From Nymphaea colorata (taxonomy: Eukaryota > Streptophyta > Magnoliopsida > Nymphaeales > Nymphaeaceae), in contig NC_045144.1 in the NCBI RefSeq assembly GCF_008831285.2, forward strand, positions 11,697,672 through 11,761,671: DNA of 64,000 nt, given 5' to 3'. The position numbers were made by a program, and so were the translations under genes. Position 1 is the first letter of the stretch. Each line of letters starts with the position of its first letter. A model generated the notes under the pieces. That model made no database searches and was not told the origin of the DNA. It saw nothing but the letters and a program-made list of their open reading frames with translations. Shown piece after piece: positions 23,076 through 36,761 of this stretch.

Positions 23076-26000
23076 AGAGATAATAGGAAGTCCATATTTA
23101 AAGAACATGTTGTATGATTTTCATAGAGGGGAGCCTAAAGGAAAAGACACATAAAAAAATGTAATGTGGTTTGACTCAAGCCTGACCAAAGAGAGTTTTC
23201 TCTCACACCTCCATCATCTGTGAGAGGTTCCATTAGTAGACACTTTTGAATTTCAGCTGTTTTCTTATTTTAAGGATCACAATTATTATCATATCTTGAT
23301 TATCCTGTTGGTTATAGTTTTGATCTCCTCCCATAAATTTCTGATCAACCATATCAGCAACCGTATCTTCCTTATCTTTTTACCAGCTGAGAAACAGTTT
23401 CGGCCAGCTCATGTGTACCATATGGCCATCCTTATCCTCAAAAAGCTGACAATCAAGAACCGAGTGCCTTTTTTAATATGAAATTTGGGCAAATCAAAGG
23501 AAGAAGGGAAGGATTGTTCCAACACCTGCTATGCATCCTTGGCTGAAGTCATTTGCACAATCCTGCTAAAAATGGGTTCATTTACTATTGTTTTTATCCA
23601 GCTAAGGCTAATTGACCATCATATTTTCATGACAAACTTTGGATTGGATGATTGCTTGCATCAACAACGATTGTTTCAACACGAGCAATGGACATTTGAT
23701 CAACATATTTTAATAGGCCTAGAGAAAATACGATTGATCCATAGGAGGTAATTTGTGCAATCCAGTTTAACTGAGACGAAGCTAGCCATTGCATTATATT
23801 GAACCAATCATCAATAAAGAAGTAGACATAGAAGTTGAAGATGATGAAGAGGCTAATGTCATGCATGAAGAAAATAGCAATAGAACAAGAAGAGAAAGAA
23901 ACACACTGACATAGATCAAAGATGGCTTTATTTTTCAGACAGTTAGCTCTTAATACCCTTAGCTCTAATACCCAGTTAAACATCATAAGCCAAAAATATA
24001 TATATATCATGCAAAAAATGGAAGCAAATTTTACAGTGAACATTACATCTGCATTTCAAAATCTAGATTAAATATAATCATAGCAACTCTAACTCACTGC
24101 TTATCTTCCGGATTTCCTTTGCCTAAACCGACTTCACCGATATCCTTAGATGTTATTACTGGCATTATCTCTTTCCCTTATATGCTGCATCTTGTTCAAA
24201 AAAGAAATATTATTTTCTAAGTTAAAGCAGTCTAGATGTTCTATATATGCTAATTTTTAGCTGTAAGCTAATTTTCAGTATTATAAATTAAAGACATGTC
24301 CTTAGCTTTTCTTCTTCAATTGTTAACAAGCATATGGCATTGGCATACCGTACTGTCTTTCAGGGAGAGATAGAGTTGACACTTTCCACATGAATTTCAT
24401 AGTGCAGTCAAGCTGAAAGCTTGAAACTCACACAAACAGGTGACCGCTGATTCTTAATTAAAGGTCCTTGTAACACTAACTGCATTCATTGATGTGATGT
24501 AGCTCCAAGTTGACATTGGTGTAAAAAACATGGCATGTTTATGTGGTTTGTAGGTCGGTCATTAAATAAGAAATGCTTTTAAGCATATTGGAGATCACAT
24601 TAATTGCGTGGTTTCTCTGAATACCGGCAGTTACAAATTTTGGCTTCTACCGTGTATGCTGCACATGGGCAGCGTGCACAGATTTGACTTGTCAATACTG
24701 CTATGTCCCGTTGTAGTTACAATATATTTACTCAATTCTGTGACGTTTTCATGGTGTGTGCATGCTGTGTAAAAATCGATACTTCTTAGATGGCAATTCA
24801 AATATTCCTTCTATTTAATCACCATCCCATCCTCCTCTCCCCACTGTCTCCGTCATCTATCATGTGGTCTAAAGTGGGAATAAAAACCATTAATATAGAT
24901 TTGTCGTCGATGCTGGATTCAACTACAGAAAAGAGAGACCAAAAGGATTATTCGCACAAGAAGTCATAGCCTAAACTCTACTTTAAATGTTTAAGCTTTC
25001 ATCAGGTTGCTGATGAACATTGACTGATGGGACTCAAATCAAACTATCGTGGATTGCCCAAATCTTGGGAAATGACTCGTTAGGCTTTATCATAAAGAGT
25101 GGCATGTTTTCTTAATCGTACTGCATGAGAAGACAGAGGATGAGACGCATTAGCTCCAGAATAGTCATGTAGAATCTTTGTTTATTTTTTAAAAAACTCT
25201 CATTTTTTTACTTTATTAATGCGTTATTTCATTCTAAAGTATTCAACTTTTTGAATGGTTGTTGGATACGTTCGGTGTTAAATTATTCATGGGAAATAAT
25301 CATTAATTAAAGAAACCAATGTACTGCAAGAGACATTACCTGCTACTTGCAATAATTTATTGTCAAAAAAAGAAAAGTGGAGTTAACTTTAAGTCACAAG
25401 AAGTGTTCTCATGTAATTCAGCAAAAGAGTTCACATAAAGACGAAACCAAAAGAGCAACTCAGATCGTTGCCTTTTGTTTAATTTAATCAGCTTGCAGCT
25501 GTTCAATTTATTTATACAAAGTCTAAGAAAGCACACCAGAATATTGGCATTTGATATAAAGCAACTTAAATTCTTTTAATTATTAAAGCAATCTAAGCAT
25601 GCTTTTTAAATAAGAAAACCTGTTGTTTTCCATTCAACAAGACTAGCGGTCACCCTTTTTTAGGGTAAAATTACTATACATTAGCAGTACTGCATCTACT
25701 AACTTATGTTAATTCCCAAATCACGAACCATCTTGTGCACGTATTACTTCTTGTGTACTCATAATGGTTAGGTGCATTTTTCACAGCAACCACATTAGGT
25801 AGGTATGTTCATTATGTGCAGGAATACTAATTAAAAATTATGTTTTCTTTTCTCAACATCTCCCTGAACCAGGCTGTGGTTATTTTCCAAAATTACTTCA
25901 CAATTAGTTTGGGGGTTTTGTAAGTAAATTTTAAAGCATAAAGTGAGGCAAATACATGCTGACTGAAATTTTTGAGAAGATGTTCATGAGCCTTCGAAGT

Positions 26001-26465
26001 TAGTTAATTAATTAACCATGAAACCAGCTAGCTACGTGTTAATGACCCCATAGTGAAAAGTAATGCATTCTGATCATTGCCCAAGCTATAGGTATGTTCT
26101 TGAAATATGTCAGAAAAGGACAAACAAGAAGAAAAGAGGAAAGGAGACATTTAGAGAATTCTCACCACGTCAATTTAAACGAAATCCATCAACCAAAGTC
26201 AAGGTATTGGATTCCACCTCAATCTGTCAAATGAATTTTTTAGAACACTTGGCATAGTAGGTACATTAACATGTTAATTAAAGGTCCTGTTACAGTAGGA
26301 TTAGTTTAAAGAAATAGTTGAATATTATAAAGGAAAGGTTAGACATCCACTGGATTTGGCACTCAATCTAAGCACTAAGATGGCATGCATAAGGGCTGTT
26401 ATTTAAAGTTAACGTATTGATACTTTTAAATAATTGATGCGAAAAGTTGAGAAACATTTTAAAAC
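23076..26465. other. Gene-poor AT-rich DNA
   Basis: About 3.4 kb without a recognisable gene. Around 23145-23260 there is a dispersed-repeat-like stretch shared with about 13755. No RNA gene seen. Confidence 0.35.
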
Positions 26466-28629
26466 TTGCTTTTAGATGAAGCATTATTGAAATCATGCTT
26501 TGCCAAGGTATACTGCTTTCCTGTACCTAGTCCCTCAGCTAATTGGGCAAGCATAGCGTTATGCCCAGGGACAAGTGGAAGGATGCCTTCTATGGGTAAT
26601 GAGATGATGAAGCTGCGCCATTACTTCTCTCCTTGGGAAGATGCCCCGGCATGTTCCTGTTTATTCTTCTACGGGAAATAATGTCGAGTCAAGCTGCATT
26701 TTCTGTGTGGATTTCAGCTGGTCTACAGATTTTTTAGATTTCTTCCCTAACTCCAAACCTAGTGACTCAGTGTTTGGTAACAGAGATTGGAGAATTGTAA
26801 CCTTCTGTTGATACCAATGGTAGTAAGTTTTCAAGTAGGACCAAATACCTATGTCACCTGGGTGCTTCAAAATGGCTGCCGTGGCGCACCCGTGTTGACG
26901 CTGGTGCTGGTGCTGGTGCTGATGCTTCTTGGACACAGTACATTTGGTTCAATCAGCTGAACCAGGTCAAAACTGACTTTTTCTAATTGTGCACATAACT
27001 AAATTATCTTTAAGACAAATTTTATATATAAATTTATTAGGGCTACTAAACAGTTAAAAAACTACCTAACAAATGATTTATGTACAACATACACACACAT
27101 ATATATACACCCTTGCTGCACCTGCACCTACATTTTTTTTAAAAATTGCTACATCCGCACATCCGTTACCTCGTACTCATGTGACATAGCCAAATACTAC
27201 ATCTGAAATCCAAGACATATTTTAGAAGTCAGATTTGATTACCCTATATCTTCAATATCAAGGGTCTCTTACCTTATGTATGAGTACACATCTTGACTTC
27301 ATGTTTCAAGGGAACTGTTAATTTGAGAACCTTGACTTTTATGCTTCAAATCTATGGATCTGAAGTTAGGAGGAGCTGAATAATTGAGATTTACAGGTTA
27401 AATTTAAGGTTCACCCTTCATAATTTCTTTTTTGTAATAACATGCATATTTCGAACAAATGGTTTTGTATCCTTGGTACAAAAGAATGATCTTAAAATAT
27501 TTGGTCCTAAGATCTTTTATCCATTCAGGACTTCGAAGGCCTAATCAGAACACTCCATAGCACTTTAAGCAAACTAAGAATTGGCCAAGAAATTTCATAC
27601 CGGAAAAAGGATTCTCCTTAATTTCTATAAAGAAATGTCTCTGGAATTTATATACAGAAGATATAAAGTGGTTAACTGCTAATAGTGGGGTTCCCGGAGG
27701 CAGATGGCCGGGTCCGGTCCCCATCCGAAGTACGGATCTCTTGTCTTTGGCATATGCCCGCTTTTGCAACTGTTAATTGCACTCTTTTCCCAAATCATAT
27801 TGATACTTGGTGCAAATCAAACAGGACAAACTCTTCATTATCAAAAAGCTTCAGCCTGGCAGTCATGAACAGTGATATTCTCCGCTTTCTTCTCCCCTTT
27901 TATCTTTTTTCCTGAATGATCTGGCAAAGACGGGAACGTACCTAATGCCAAGTTTGCCTAATGAGTAATTAAATCTAAACTATTTTTTTTGCTTGCAAAA
28001 AGTGAAAACAAAATATTACATGAGAAGTGGATGAGTTCGGATATGCATATATATAGCCACACATACATATTTGTATCCTTTCCTGCTGCTTCAACTAATT
28101 TTGTTTGACACAGATCGAGATACAGGCAACGATGGTTGAAACCCAAGAGAGGAAAGAAGTAGGGCTGTGGCTCTTCATCTGGGGGTGGGTACGGTACTTC
28201 TCACATCGAGTATCTAATATGATGTGTATATGAATCGGGCGATAAAAGCCATTAATCACCCAAGCGGGTTATGTACATCGTACGCACTGACTGCTGCACC
28301 AAAATTTTCGTGCGTTAATAATGGAAACACTTGCTACAAAGAAGAGAGCCAAAACCCAAACCTTTTCCCATCTTCATACGGTTTAGGCTTGCTTTAATTT
28401 GTTTTTTTTGAGTGTCACCTCAATATGCTTCAACTGCACATTCTGACCTCCAACTTTTCATTGATATTGATGCTCCTGATACTCAAACCAAAAGACTGAG
28501 CGCCTCCCATCCCAACGTAAGCCAATATTAAGTTTTGAGGTTTGACGTGGCTCTTTGGAAGAAGAGGGAAGATAAAAGAAAAGGGAAAAAAAGAACAAAT
28601 GAGAGTAAGGGTTCAAGTGAACCTAATAA
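26466..28629. other. Gene-poor DNA with short protein-like frames
   Basis: Short frames at 26466-26681 (+) and 26661-26936 (-) are unrecognised; the latter contains a CAGCAC-type hexamer run (about 26897-26930) giving a QHQHQ tract. A GC-richer patch at 27685-27735 is also unassigned. Confidence 0.3.
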
Positions 28630-29790
28630 GTCAGGGACCCATTTACCGATGGGTACAAAATGTTAGTAAAGACCTACTTAAAAACGTCGTCGGTAAAATT
28701 AATGTGGTAACGTCGGCCCAATTTATAAAGGAATCAGACAGGTTAGAGAGAGAACTAGAAGGTGCTCGATTGAGGGAGACAGTGATTTCCCGAAGCTTCT
28801 TTCTTGCCTTTCGAGATTTTTAGAGCATCCCGTATTGTTTGAACGCAGCAAAAGAATCTTCTAGAGGGTTTGCTTGAATTGATTCCGCTATCTTTACATT
28901 TAATAAATTAAGCTAAGATCCATAGTTCTCCAATTTGAGTTCAATCTGGTCTGTTATATGTTTATAATTGATAAACCAAGCTAAGATCCAAATATGCATT
29001 CCGTGTGCTCTCCTGCCATTGATCTCTTTTAGGGCCTCGTAGTGTTATATCTGATTTTCCAGGATCTATATGGTTGAGTGGATTCACTCTTCGAATTTCA
29101 TGATTTCTGGGTTTTGTCGTAACCATGTTATGTGGATGTTTCATTAAAAAGTTATCTTTCAACGGTCACCTAAAAAGTCTCTCATTCATTTTACCTTGTC
29201 CATCAAACACAGTTAAATTTACCAGGTTAAATTCTTCCTGTTCATCAAACATGACCTCAAATCGAAAGAACGTTAAATTTCATCCTGAATTTTTTTCCAG
29301 AAAAATTTACCGTGATAAATTTACCACATTAAATTCTTCCTTGTGTATCAAACGCACCCTTACTGATGTCGCAGGTAACACGTCGATAAAAACTCAGTTA
29401 TATCGACCCATCCACTGGATGTCGGTAATGTTTCGCCGAGAAAAAATTTCACTCATACCAAGATGACCACGCATTGGTAAAACTTGCCTTTTTGTCGACG
29501 CTCAGGTATAAATGTTGGTAATGTTTCAAGGGGGGATTTCATCGACGGTAAAACTTGCCCTTTTATCAACGTCGTGGAATGAACGTCAAATAAGTTATTT
29601 TTATTGATGTCTAGAATATGGACGCAGGTAAAAGTTAAACTTCAACGACATATTATTGCCAAGTGTCGTTGAAGGGCTCTTTTCACTGACGTATTCCTTT
29701 GATTAATCTTGACTAATATTTGAATACGGAGGCCAGTAAAGTTGCCTTTCACAGACGTGTCTTTTCCCAAGCATCGGTAGTGCCCCCATG
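28630..29790. repeat. CACTA-like subterminal repeats flanking a small insert
   Basis: Motifs such as GTCGGTAAAATT, ACGTCGATAAAAACT, ATGTTGGTAATG and TTTCACTGACGTATTCC recur at 28630-28745 and again at 29363-29790 in both orientations. This resembles the subterminal regions of plant CACTA elements and the array at 5440-5790. I could not define the termini, so the bounds of the element are uncertain. Confidence 0.45.
29032..29359. mobile_element. Candidate Tourist/Harbinger-like MITE
   Basis: The right end TATCAAACGCACCC followed by TTA, and the left end GGGCCTCGTAGTG preceded by TTA (29029-29031), would fit a 328-bp element with TTA duplications. The two ends match poorly, and similar end-like words (CCATCAAACAC, TTCATCAAACATG) recur inside, so this is tentative. 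Confidence 0.3.
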
Positions 29791-30062
29791 CTGGTAAAAG
29801 TTATGAATTCTCAAATATTATGCCCATCCAATAACTCAAACGTCACTTGCATACTCGAAATGTTAGGACACCTGAATGGCTAAACGAACAATTGCGTGCT
29901 CTTGATTCGAACTCATGGATTTTATGAGAACAAATGCACGCTTTTGAAAGTTTTTCAAAGCTTAGGCATGCTTTTGGAAATGATCTTCTGAGAAGTGAAG
30001 CGTGTGAAACTTTTGAAACTTAAGCATGTTTAAGAAAAGTGTTTCCTAAACTCAAATATCAT
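29791..30062. other. Short unassigned interval
   Basis: No gene or repeat recognised. Confidence 0.3.
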
Positions 30063-30070
30063 GTTGTAAT

Positions 30071-30496
30071 TAGGGATGTCAATATATCCGATTTGAATCG
30101 GATATCTGACCGATCCGATCCGAAAAAATCGGATATGGATAAAAATTTAATATCCGATTAAGAAATCGGATCGGATTCGGATTTAATAAATGACATCCGA
30201 TCGGATTCGGATTCGGATATACATGAATATCGGATCGGATTTGGATACTGATTCGGATCGGATCCAGTTTTAGACAAATATCCTCTATCTAATACTTGAA
30301 AAATGGCAAAATCCGGTTCAAAATTCGGATTCGGATTCGGATATAAATATAAAAATCGGATTTTGGATTTGGATTCGGATATGACTTTGCTTTATCCGAA
30401 TTCGAATCCGAATCCGAATCCGAATATATGAATATCCGAAAAAACAAATATGGTTGAAGATGTATCCGATCCGAATCCGATCCGTTGACATAGCTA
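30071..30496. mobile_element. hAT-type MITE made of GGATTC/CGGATC hexamer words
   Basis: Ends TAGGGATGTCAAT and ATTGACATAGCTA-like (right end GTTGACATAGCTA) form imperfect inverted repeats, and 8-bp flanks GTTGTAAT (30063-30070) and GTTGTAAC (30497-30504) agree at seven positions, as for hAT insertions. The 426-bp interior is almost wholly built of CGGATT/ATCCGA words arranged as a large imperfect palindrome. It encodes nothing; frames through it give DSDSDS/RIRIRI artefacts. Confidence 0.75.
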
Positions 30497-30599
30497 GTTG
30501 TAACGCTGGTGAAAGTAAAACATATCTTTGAATGAAGAACAAGGCCATAGTACGTCAGGAAAGTGGAGAGCGAGACTGAGGGGCAGTCAAGAAATTTCA

Positions 30600-30975
30600 T
30601 ACATAATAAAATGATGAAGGAGTACAAGGCAAATAATTGAGGAGCAACAATATAGGAATAAGCAAATTATTGGAACCCACCTATGTGAAAATAAATAGAA
30701 TTTTGGTTGACTGCTTAAGCAACTGCGCACACAGCTGGGATGTAGCTCCACCCCTGGTCAAAAGCATGGATGTTAATTGCTAATTCATTGATTTCAGCAA
30801 GAAATTTTGAGAGTAACTTTTAAAATATCAAGAATATGTACCATTTCAAGAATATGTGCCATTTCAAAAAAATCATAAACATAATAAAATAATTAAGAAG
30901 TAGTAAGCAAATAATTAAGAGGCAACAACATATGAATAAGCGAATTATTAGAGAAACCTATGTAAAAATAAATTA
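30600..30975. repeat. Diverged direct repeat, about 95 bp, two copies
   Basis: CATAATAAAATGATGAAGGAG... at about 30601-30700 recurs as CATAATAAAATAATTAAGAAG... at about 30879-30972, sharing AATAAGC(A/G)AATTATT near the end. The copies are well diverged. Confidence 0.65.
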
Positions 30976-33900
30976 AATCAAGCTTGTTAGGGGACAAGAT
31001 GAGACTTATCAAATCAGACGCCTAGGTTAGTTGTGGGATGGGTCCCTACAAGACTAATGCATCCATGTAGCTTTGATTTGCATCCAAAATAAAACTTTGC
31101 TCGACGTTTATGCGAACCTAATCTCACTGCATTGGAAATCCATTTTTAATAAGTGGAATACGACTGAAGCACACACAATGGAACACTACCATAAGGACTT
31201 ACACATGAAAATAGCTCGCCAAATTCGGCAGGGACTCTGGCAGGGACTCACTCAAAAGTGTTCCATTGTGTGCTTCCACCGATCATCCACTTATAATTTG
31301 CTTTTAACTCGTCGAAAATTACTGACCACATCCAAACAGGTAATATGGTCAAAGTTTAGCAAAATTTCCAAAAACGCGAACAAGTAATTGTATAAAAAAT
31401 GTAAATATATGCTTAAATTTTGTTAAGTTGCTTTAAAAGCACTTTCAGAAACATACCTATAGCTTTAGAATTTTCGTATTCATGCCTATTTTTTCAAAAG
31501 GTTGATTTGAAAACATGTCTAGAACTGGACATAAAGTTGCGCAAACACGTCTCACGGTAAGACAAACTATTTCACATTGTTCAACTGCAGTGTGACCAAG
31601 GTATGCCCATTCCAGTTAAAGACGGCGTATTTTTGATAATTTAGTCTACGTTTTCAAAACTTAAGCACACATTTTATTACGCCTAAATTGGGTATACTTT
31701 CAAGTATTTCAAAGCAAAATGAAAGTTCTTGACGCAGCACAATATTTATATGCATGGTTTAAACTTTAAAATTTATACTGATAAGTTATGGGCGAGATAT
31801 CGAAAGGTGTAATTGCAATGAAAGCCACAAGCAAACTCACATAAGAAAATTTAACTTGGATATTGTAATTAAGTACCACACCCTAATCTCTCTTGCATAC
31901 AAAAACGACTCAGCACTCTAACAAGAGTCCTAATTTGTTTTGTTTTCTACATGCTTCACAAATACGAAGGCCCCACAATTGGGCGACTATATGTCCTGGA
32001 GAAAATAATCCATCGTATATGCAGAATTCTACAAGCAAGTCTACATTATTTAAGTACAGTCAAAGATACATTTAACAACTCAATTAAGGTAAAAGATACA
32101 CAGCACTGATACATATATTACCACTTCCATGAGCAAAAGACATATTAAGGCGTGCTAATTATTTTTTTGTGCAAACGAAAACTTTGTAAATTACTGCTTA
32201 GGTTTGAATATTTTTTAAGAAACTGACTAGTATTTGAGAAATATGTACAATTACTGCTTATGTTTATAAAATAATTCACAGTTTACAGATTACATTTAAA
32301 AAGACTGTTTAACTCCTAATGAAATCATTTTAAATAAAGATTTTTTTTTTTTAACAATTCACTTTTCTTTGGTTAGGTTCTTCACAAATTTTGCCATGTA
32401 AAAAACCAAAAGGCAGACAGATACATAAACTGTACGATTCATGTATGAGAGACCTAGACAGTGATCTGTGAATCTCTTCTCTGAAAATAGTCGTTTTATG
32501 TATAGTTTAAGAATTTAAGAGAATTATGTATTGCAATTTCTCAACTCAGCACGACCAAATGATACATCCAGCACGAAATGATCAGTGCCTGACATGTGTG
32601 AAAAGATCTCTGTTCTTTTCCTTGAAGGCATTAATGATTTGGACTGTCTTCTGGTTAATTAACCAAAGCTTCTGTGTATATTAAATTTCCGACCTGCCTA
32701 GCGGTGTAACCAGAACAGGTTATATGTAAGGTTAACAAGGGAGGGTATGAAAGCCCTCGGGCCAACCTGCTGCATTTCAGTAGAGGGAGAGGTCTTCCAT
32801 GCTTCCCTCTTATAGTGATCATAATGCCCAAAGGAGTCTCAGGACAGTCAGAGAATACCAGCAGCATGAAAATTCACCTTTTTTTTTTCTTATGTATACG
32901 TATCAGCGCCCTAAATTTTCTGTTTGCTCTTTCATTAGAAACAATGAACTCTTTGGTTATTGAATCCGTATATGCTGGTCGAACTTATATTTCACATTTC
33001 CTTTGCAGTCTTCTTGTAAATGTATGTCTCTCCTTAGAGAAATTTGCATGAGAATTTTGTTATTTTTCTGTTGCATCGAGGGGAATTGAAATCAACCAGC
33101 TGCCAGATGTTGTAAATTTAAAAATACCATCAACTAAAATTGTTTAGCACGCAGGAGCAATAGCAATTCTTTTATCACGTATGGGATCTGCTTCTAACCG
33201 GACATCTAATATATTTAGTTGCCTAGGGGCAGAGTGCAACTTGCATTGTTGAAGGTCATTTGGTTAACTAGATATCTTAAACCTGAGGTGATTCAAGGCT
33301 TTAAGATCTTAAATTTCTAAGAGTTTGGATTTATCATTTCTCACAAAAATGCAAAACCTATTATTTGAAAGACACAAGAATTATAAATTAATATAACAGA
33401 TTTCCAAAGCTTGAATATGGCAATTTATGGAACTTAAGGTTTTCCCGTCCTTTCTCTAACCTAAATTCATATATTGGATAAAGCTCTTTAAGTCCACAAT
33501 TTGCTAATGCCATGAATTTAAAGTGGGCATCATGTTTAAAACCAAATATAAATAATCAAAGGTAGATCTGATCTACACGAAACAATCTAGAACATTTTAA
33601 AGACAACGGACAGATGGGGCCGAATAACTTGCGCATAACATCCCTTCACACATGACAAATGGATGAAAAGAAGTAAGGCGGCAAAAATACGACAAACCAA
33701 AGCAATCATCATCAATCAAGTCTACAAGCCTTGGGAAGCTTGACAGATCAAAATCAACCGCTCGATATATCTTCTAGGTTTCTAGGAGGTGAGGTGTCAC
33801 CATCAGTTCAAATTCAAGAGACTTTGATTCACTAAGATCCATTTATTGATTGGAAAATTGGTTCCCTTGACCAATTTCACCTGCGGTTTTTGGTTTTCAA

Positions 33901-34724
33901 TCTTTCAATCTTATCTCCAATCAAGCGTCTTGATATATATGCAGAATGAATACAAATCATATGTCCAATGAAACCCTATAAATTCATTAAATGGCGGCCA
34001 CATTATAACTCAGTTTGAGCAAGGGCCCTCAAGTCTTTTACATGGATAGGTGGAGCCATATGTATTAATTGAGGAGGCATGGCCATCAACAAACATATTA
34101 TGTATTATGTAAACAACCATATCTATGTATTAATGCTTGTTTTGGCACTGCAACAATGATGGTTTTTAGCAACGACTAACCCTTCACAAAATCCATCCCT
34201 CCCCTCCAAAAAGCCGTGGGGAAATGAATTCCCCAATAATCCGTGGCTGTTGGAAACGTACCGTGGGAAAATCAATTTCCAACAACAAAAGATGTTGGCA
34301 ATAGTTTGGGGCTTGCCAATGCACATCAGTCGGGAATTCCCAACAGTGCTTGCCATGGGGAATTCTTACAGAACTCCCAAACACACCAGCCATGAGGAAT
34401 TCTTACCATTCCCCACACCCGTAGCGATTGGGACTTCATACAATTCCCCATGCCTTGAGCCGTTGGGACTATTTCCAAAATGAGAATGAGAGAGCAGAGA
34501 GAACAACATGGTATTAATATATCCATTTTGAATCTGTCTAAAATACATATGAAGTTTAATACATCGACCTTCAAATATATTACATCAAAAGCAATCGACC
34601 ATTTTCTCCCTAAAAGGAACTAAAGAAATCCACAAACATTATATGAAACCATTCGGAAACAAGATTCGATACCAAAAATAATTTTGAGAGTAGTGGAAGC
34701 TTCATTCTTCTTCCTTTGTCCTAT
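30976..34724. other. Gene-poor DNA
   Basis: No gene recognised. At 34130-34490 there are repeated GGGAATTC / GAATTCTTAC words in both orientations with a GTGTTTGGGAGTTC-like end, which suggests a degraded MITE, but I could not define termini. Frames at 31073-31387 and 32655-33051 are unrecognised. Confidence 0.35.
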
Positions 34725-34727
34725 TTT

Positions 34728-35135
34728 CTACAGTAATGGGTTTCAACAATGTGGAGGAGGTGATGGCAAATGTCAAGAAGCTTTGAGAATATTGCCACGT
34801 GATCAGCCCCCTCAATTTCCAATACCTCACCCACTGGGCTCATCTCTATGACCAGACCTGTTCTTCCTAAACACAAGAAGAAAAAAACAAGAAGTAAACA
34901 AATCAAGAAAAATTAGACCAGATTTTTTCTTTTGCCGTTAACAAATGTTTCTCTGGTGATATGTCTGAAGAGATACTCACAAGTTGTGCATCTAGTCCAT
35001 TGTCCTGCAGTCACAAGTATCTTCCAATGTCAATCATCTCTTTGCATATCAAGCCTAGCATTGCCCTATCCAAATATTTCATGTTCTTCCCCAAAGATTT
35101 AACATCTGTTTTACCCAGGCCAGAATGATTGCTGT
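34728..35135 (-). pseudogene. Methylesterase-like (MES family) C-terminal fragment
   Basis: The minus strand shows an exon-like block ending CAACTT before a GTGAGT donor (about 34979) and, after a short intron with a TTTAG acceptor, a last block encoding GEVLEIEGADHVAIFSKLL and a C-terminal HHLLHIVE. The …I(K/E)GADH…FSKP… pattern around the catalytic His is typical of plant methylesterases (alpha/beta hydrolases that demethylate salicylate, jasmonate or IAA methyl esters). The upstream block contains an in-frame TGA, and the lid and nucleophile parts were not found. Assignment rests on the C-terminal block only. Confidence 0.5.
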
Positions 35136-35699
35136 GACATTCAAAGAAATCATGTCATAGAAAGTGTTATATAGATAGAAAACAAATTGAACCTCACAGG
35201 AGATAAGTTGTTAAACAATTTATTTGCAGGCTTTTTTTTTTCAATTTCAGAAAGACAAACTGGATATGTTTATAAACACCCTAAATTAGTATATTAACAT
35301 CATAACAACCTAGGTTGGAGGCAAAAAAAATATGGATCAAGTTGTTACGCGGTTATGTGTAAGCCATGAAAATGATATCCATGAGAGTAGGACCATGATC
35401 TGCATCCATGGCCCAGCTAGTAAACCATTAATGGCATGGAAGTCTTCTTTAGTGATTTATGTCAGAATCCAATTGATGTTCACCTCTTCATATAATTCTA
35501 GGGAAACTTGTATGAAAATTTGGACATCCACTTATACAGCTATAACATGCTCTCTCTCTCTCTCTAACAAACACACACACACACACACCCTCTTCTTCCT
35601 CTACAAAGACAACTAGTCATTTGTTTGGTATTTCTCGAACGATTGGAGCTCATAGAAGTTGTGGTGACTTAAACAGATATTCAAAATGTGTTGTTCAAC
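35136..35699. other. Non-coding DNA with microsatellite
   Basis: (CT)n and (CA)n tracts adjoin at about 35551-35590. No gene recognised. Confidence 0.4.
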
Positions 35700-36010
35700 C
35701 AACAAACAATGAACATAAGGAATGTACAAGATAAATTGTTGTCTTTAGTCCACTAGAACCAAGAAAAGGTTTTTCGGCACAGCCAAAACCATGGTCAATA
35801 GGCCCCAAAACAGTGGCTATTAACTCATATAACAGTGGCAATAGCTTTTGTGGCAACTGACCTTTTGCCATGGATTTGACTGTGGCTATTGCATCCACCA
35901 GCCACGGTTTACCTAGACCACTAACCACTGTTTTGACTGTGGCCATGACTTGCAATAGCCACACCTCTTCATGGATTAGTCATGAACAAAACAGTGGCTA
36001 TTGATTATTT
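35700..36010. repeat. Cluster of CAGTGGCTATTG motifs in both orientations
   Basis: AACAGTGGCTATT, AACAGTGGCAATAG, ACTGTGGCTATTGC, GCAATAGCCAC and related words occur at least seven times in about 300 bp, in direct and inverted order. This organisation suggests subterminal repeats of a small DNA transposon, possibly CACTA-like. No termini were defined. Confidence 0.45.
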
Positions 36011-36761
36011 TACCTTTTATAATATATATATATATATAAGGTTGAGAGTTACACAAACATAAGAGTAATACAAAATATTGTTTACACAATTGAAAATTTA
36101 AAAAAAAAATTACATTTTGTGTGTGTGAGAGAGAGAGAGAGCTTTGATGCTGAACAGAGTAGCAAGGCTCCTTCTTCTCATCTTCTACATGTAGTCAAGC
36201 CACCTGAAATTACATATTTACATTGTCCTTCGAACTTCAATGATGGCCTTGATGAGTGTGGCTGGGGTGGGGGCAAATATGGCTAGTTCAGCAATGGCGG
36301 CAGAGGGAAAGCTTGGCTTCCTACTGTTGATGGTGGATTTGGTGGAAGTAATGGTCTGCTTCTTGTAACATAGGTGAGGCTGCTCTAGAGGCCTGAAGGT
36401 GAAGAAACCTGCAGAAAAGACATGGCACCCTCTTTTTCTTGACTTGAGTCCGAGGGAAGAGGTGGTCGCCATGGATAGTACAGAAAAGCAAGGCTCGTTG
36501 CTCTTGACAAAAGTTGTTGTTATACTCATAAAGTTTGTGCTGAAATTCTTGAAACCTGAATCACCTCTGCTCCCTTTGAACTTTCCTTGAGCAAAAGAAC
36601 ACCAAAAAATAGAAGAAGAAAGCAAACTGAAAAGAGAGAACTTAGCCTCGCCATTAACGAACTAGAACTAAGAACTTCAACACCTTTTAAGCTGAATCAT
36701 TTTCAAGTTCTTGCCTTTACCTTCTGCACCTCTCTCCCTCCTGTACCTATCCTGCAGGATA
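36011..36761. other. Unassigned DNA
   Basis: (TA)n at about 36024-36038 and (GA)n at about 36126-36141. A 135-codon minus-strand frame (36625-36218) overlaps plus-strand frames and matches nothing I know, so I do not call a gene. Confidence 0.3.

Noticed and set aside
30289-30627. DSDSDS/RIRIRI frames
   Set aside because: Translation of the hexamer-built hAT MITE in two frames.
36218-36625. 135-codon minus-strand frame
   Set aside because: No recognisable domain, overlaps frames on the other strand, no splice or promoter context.
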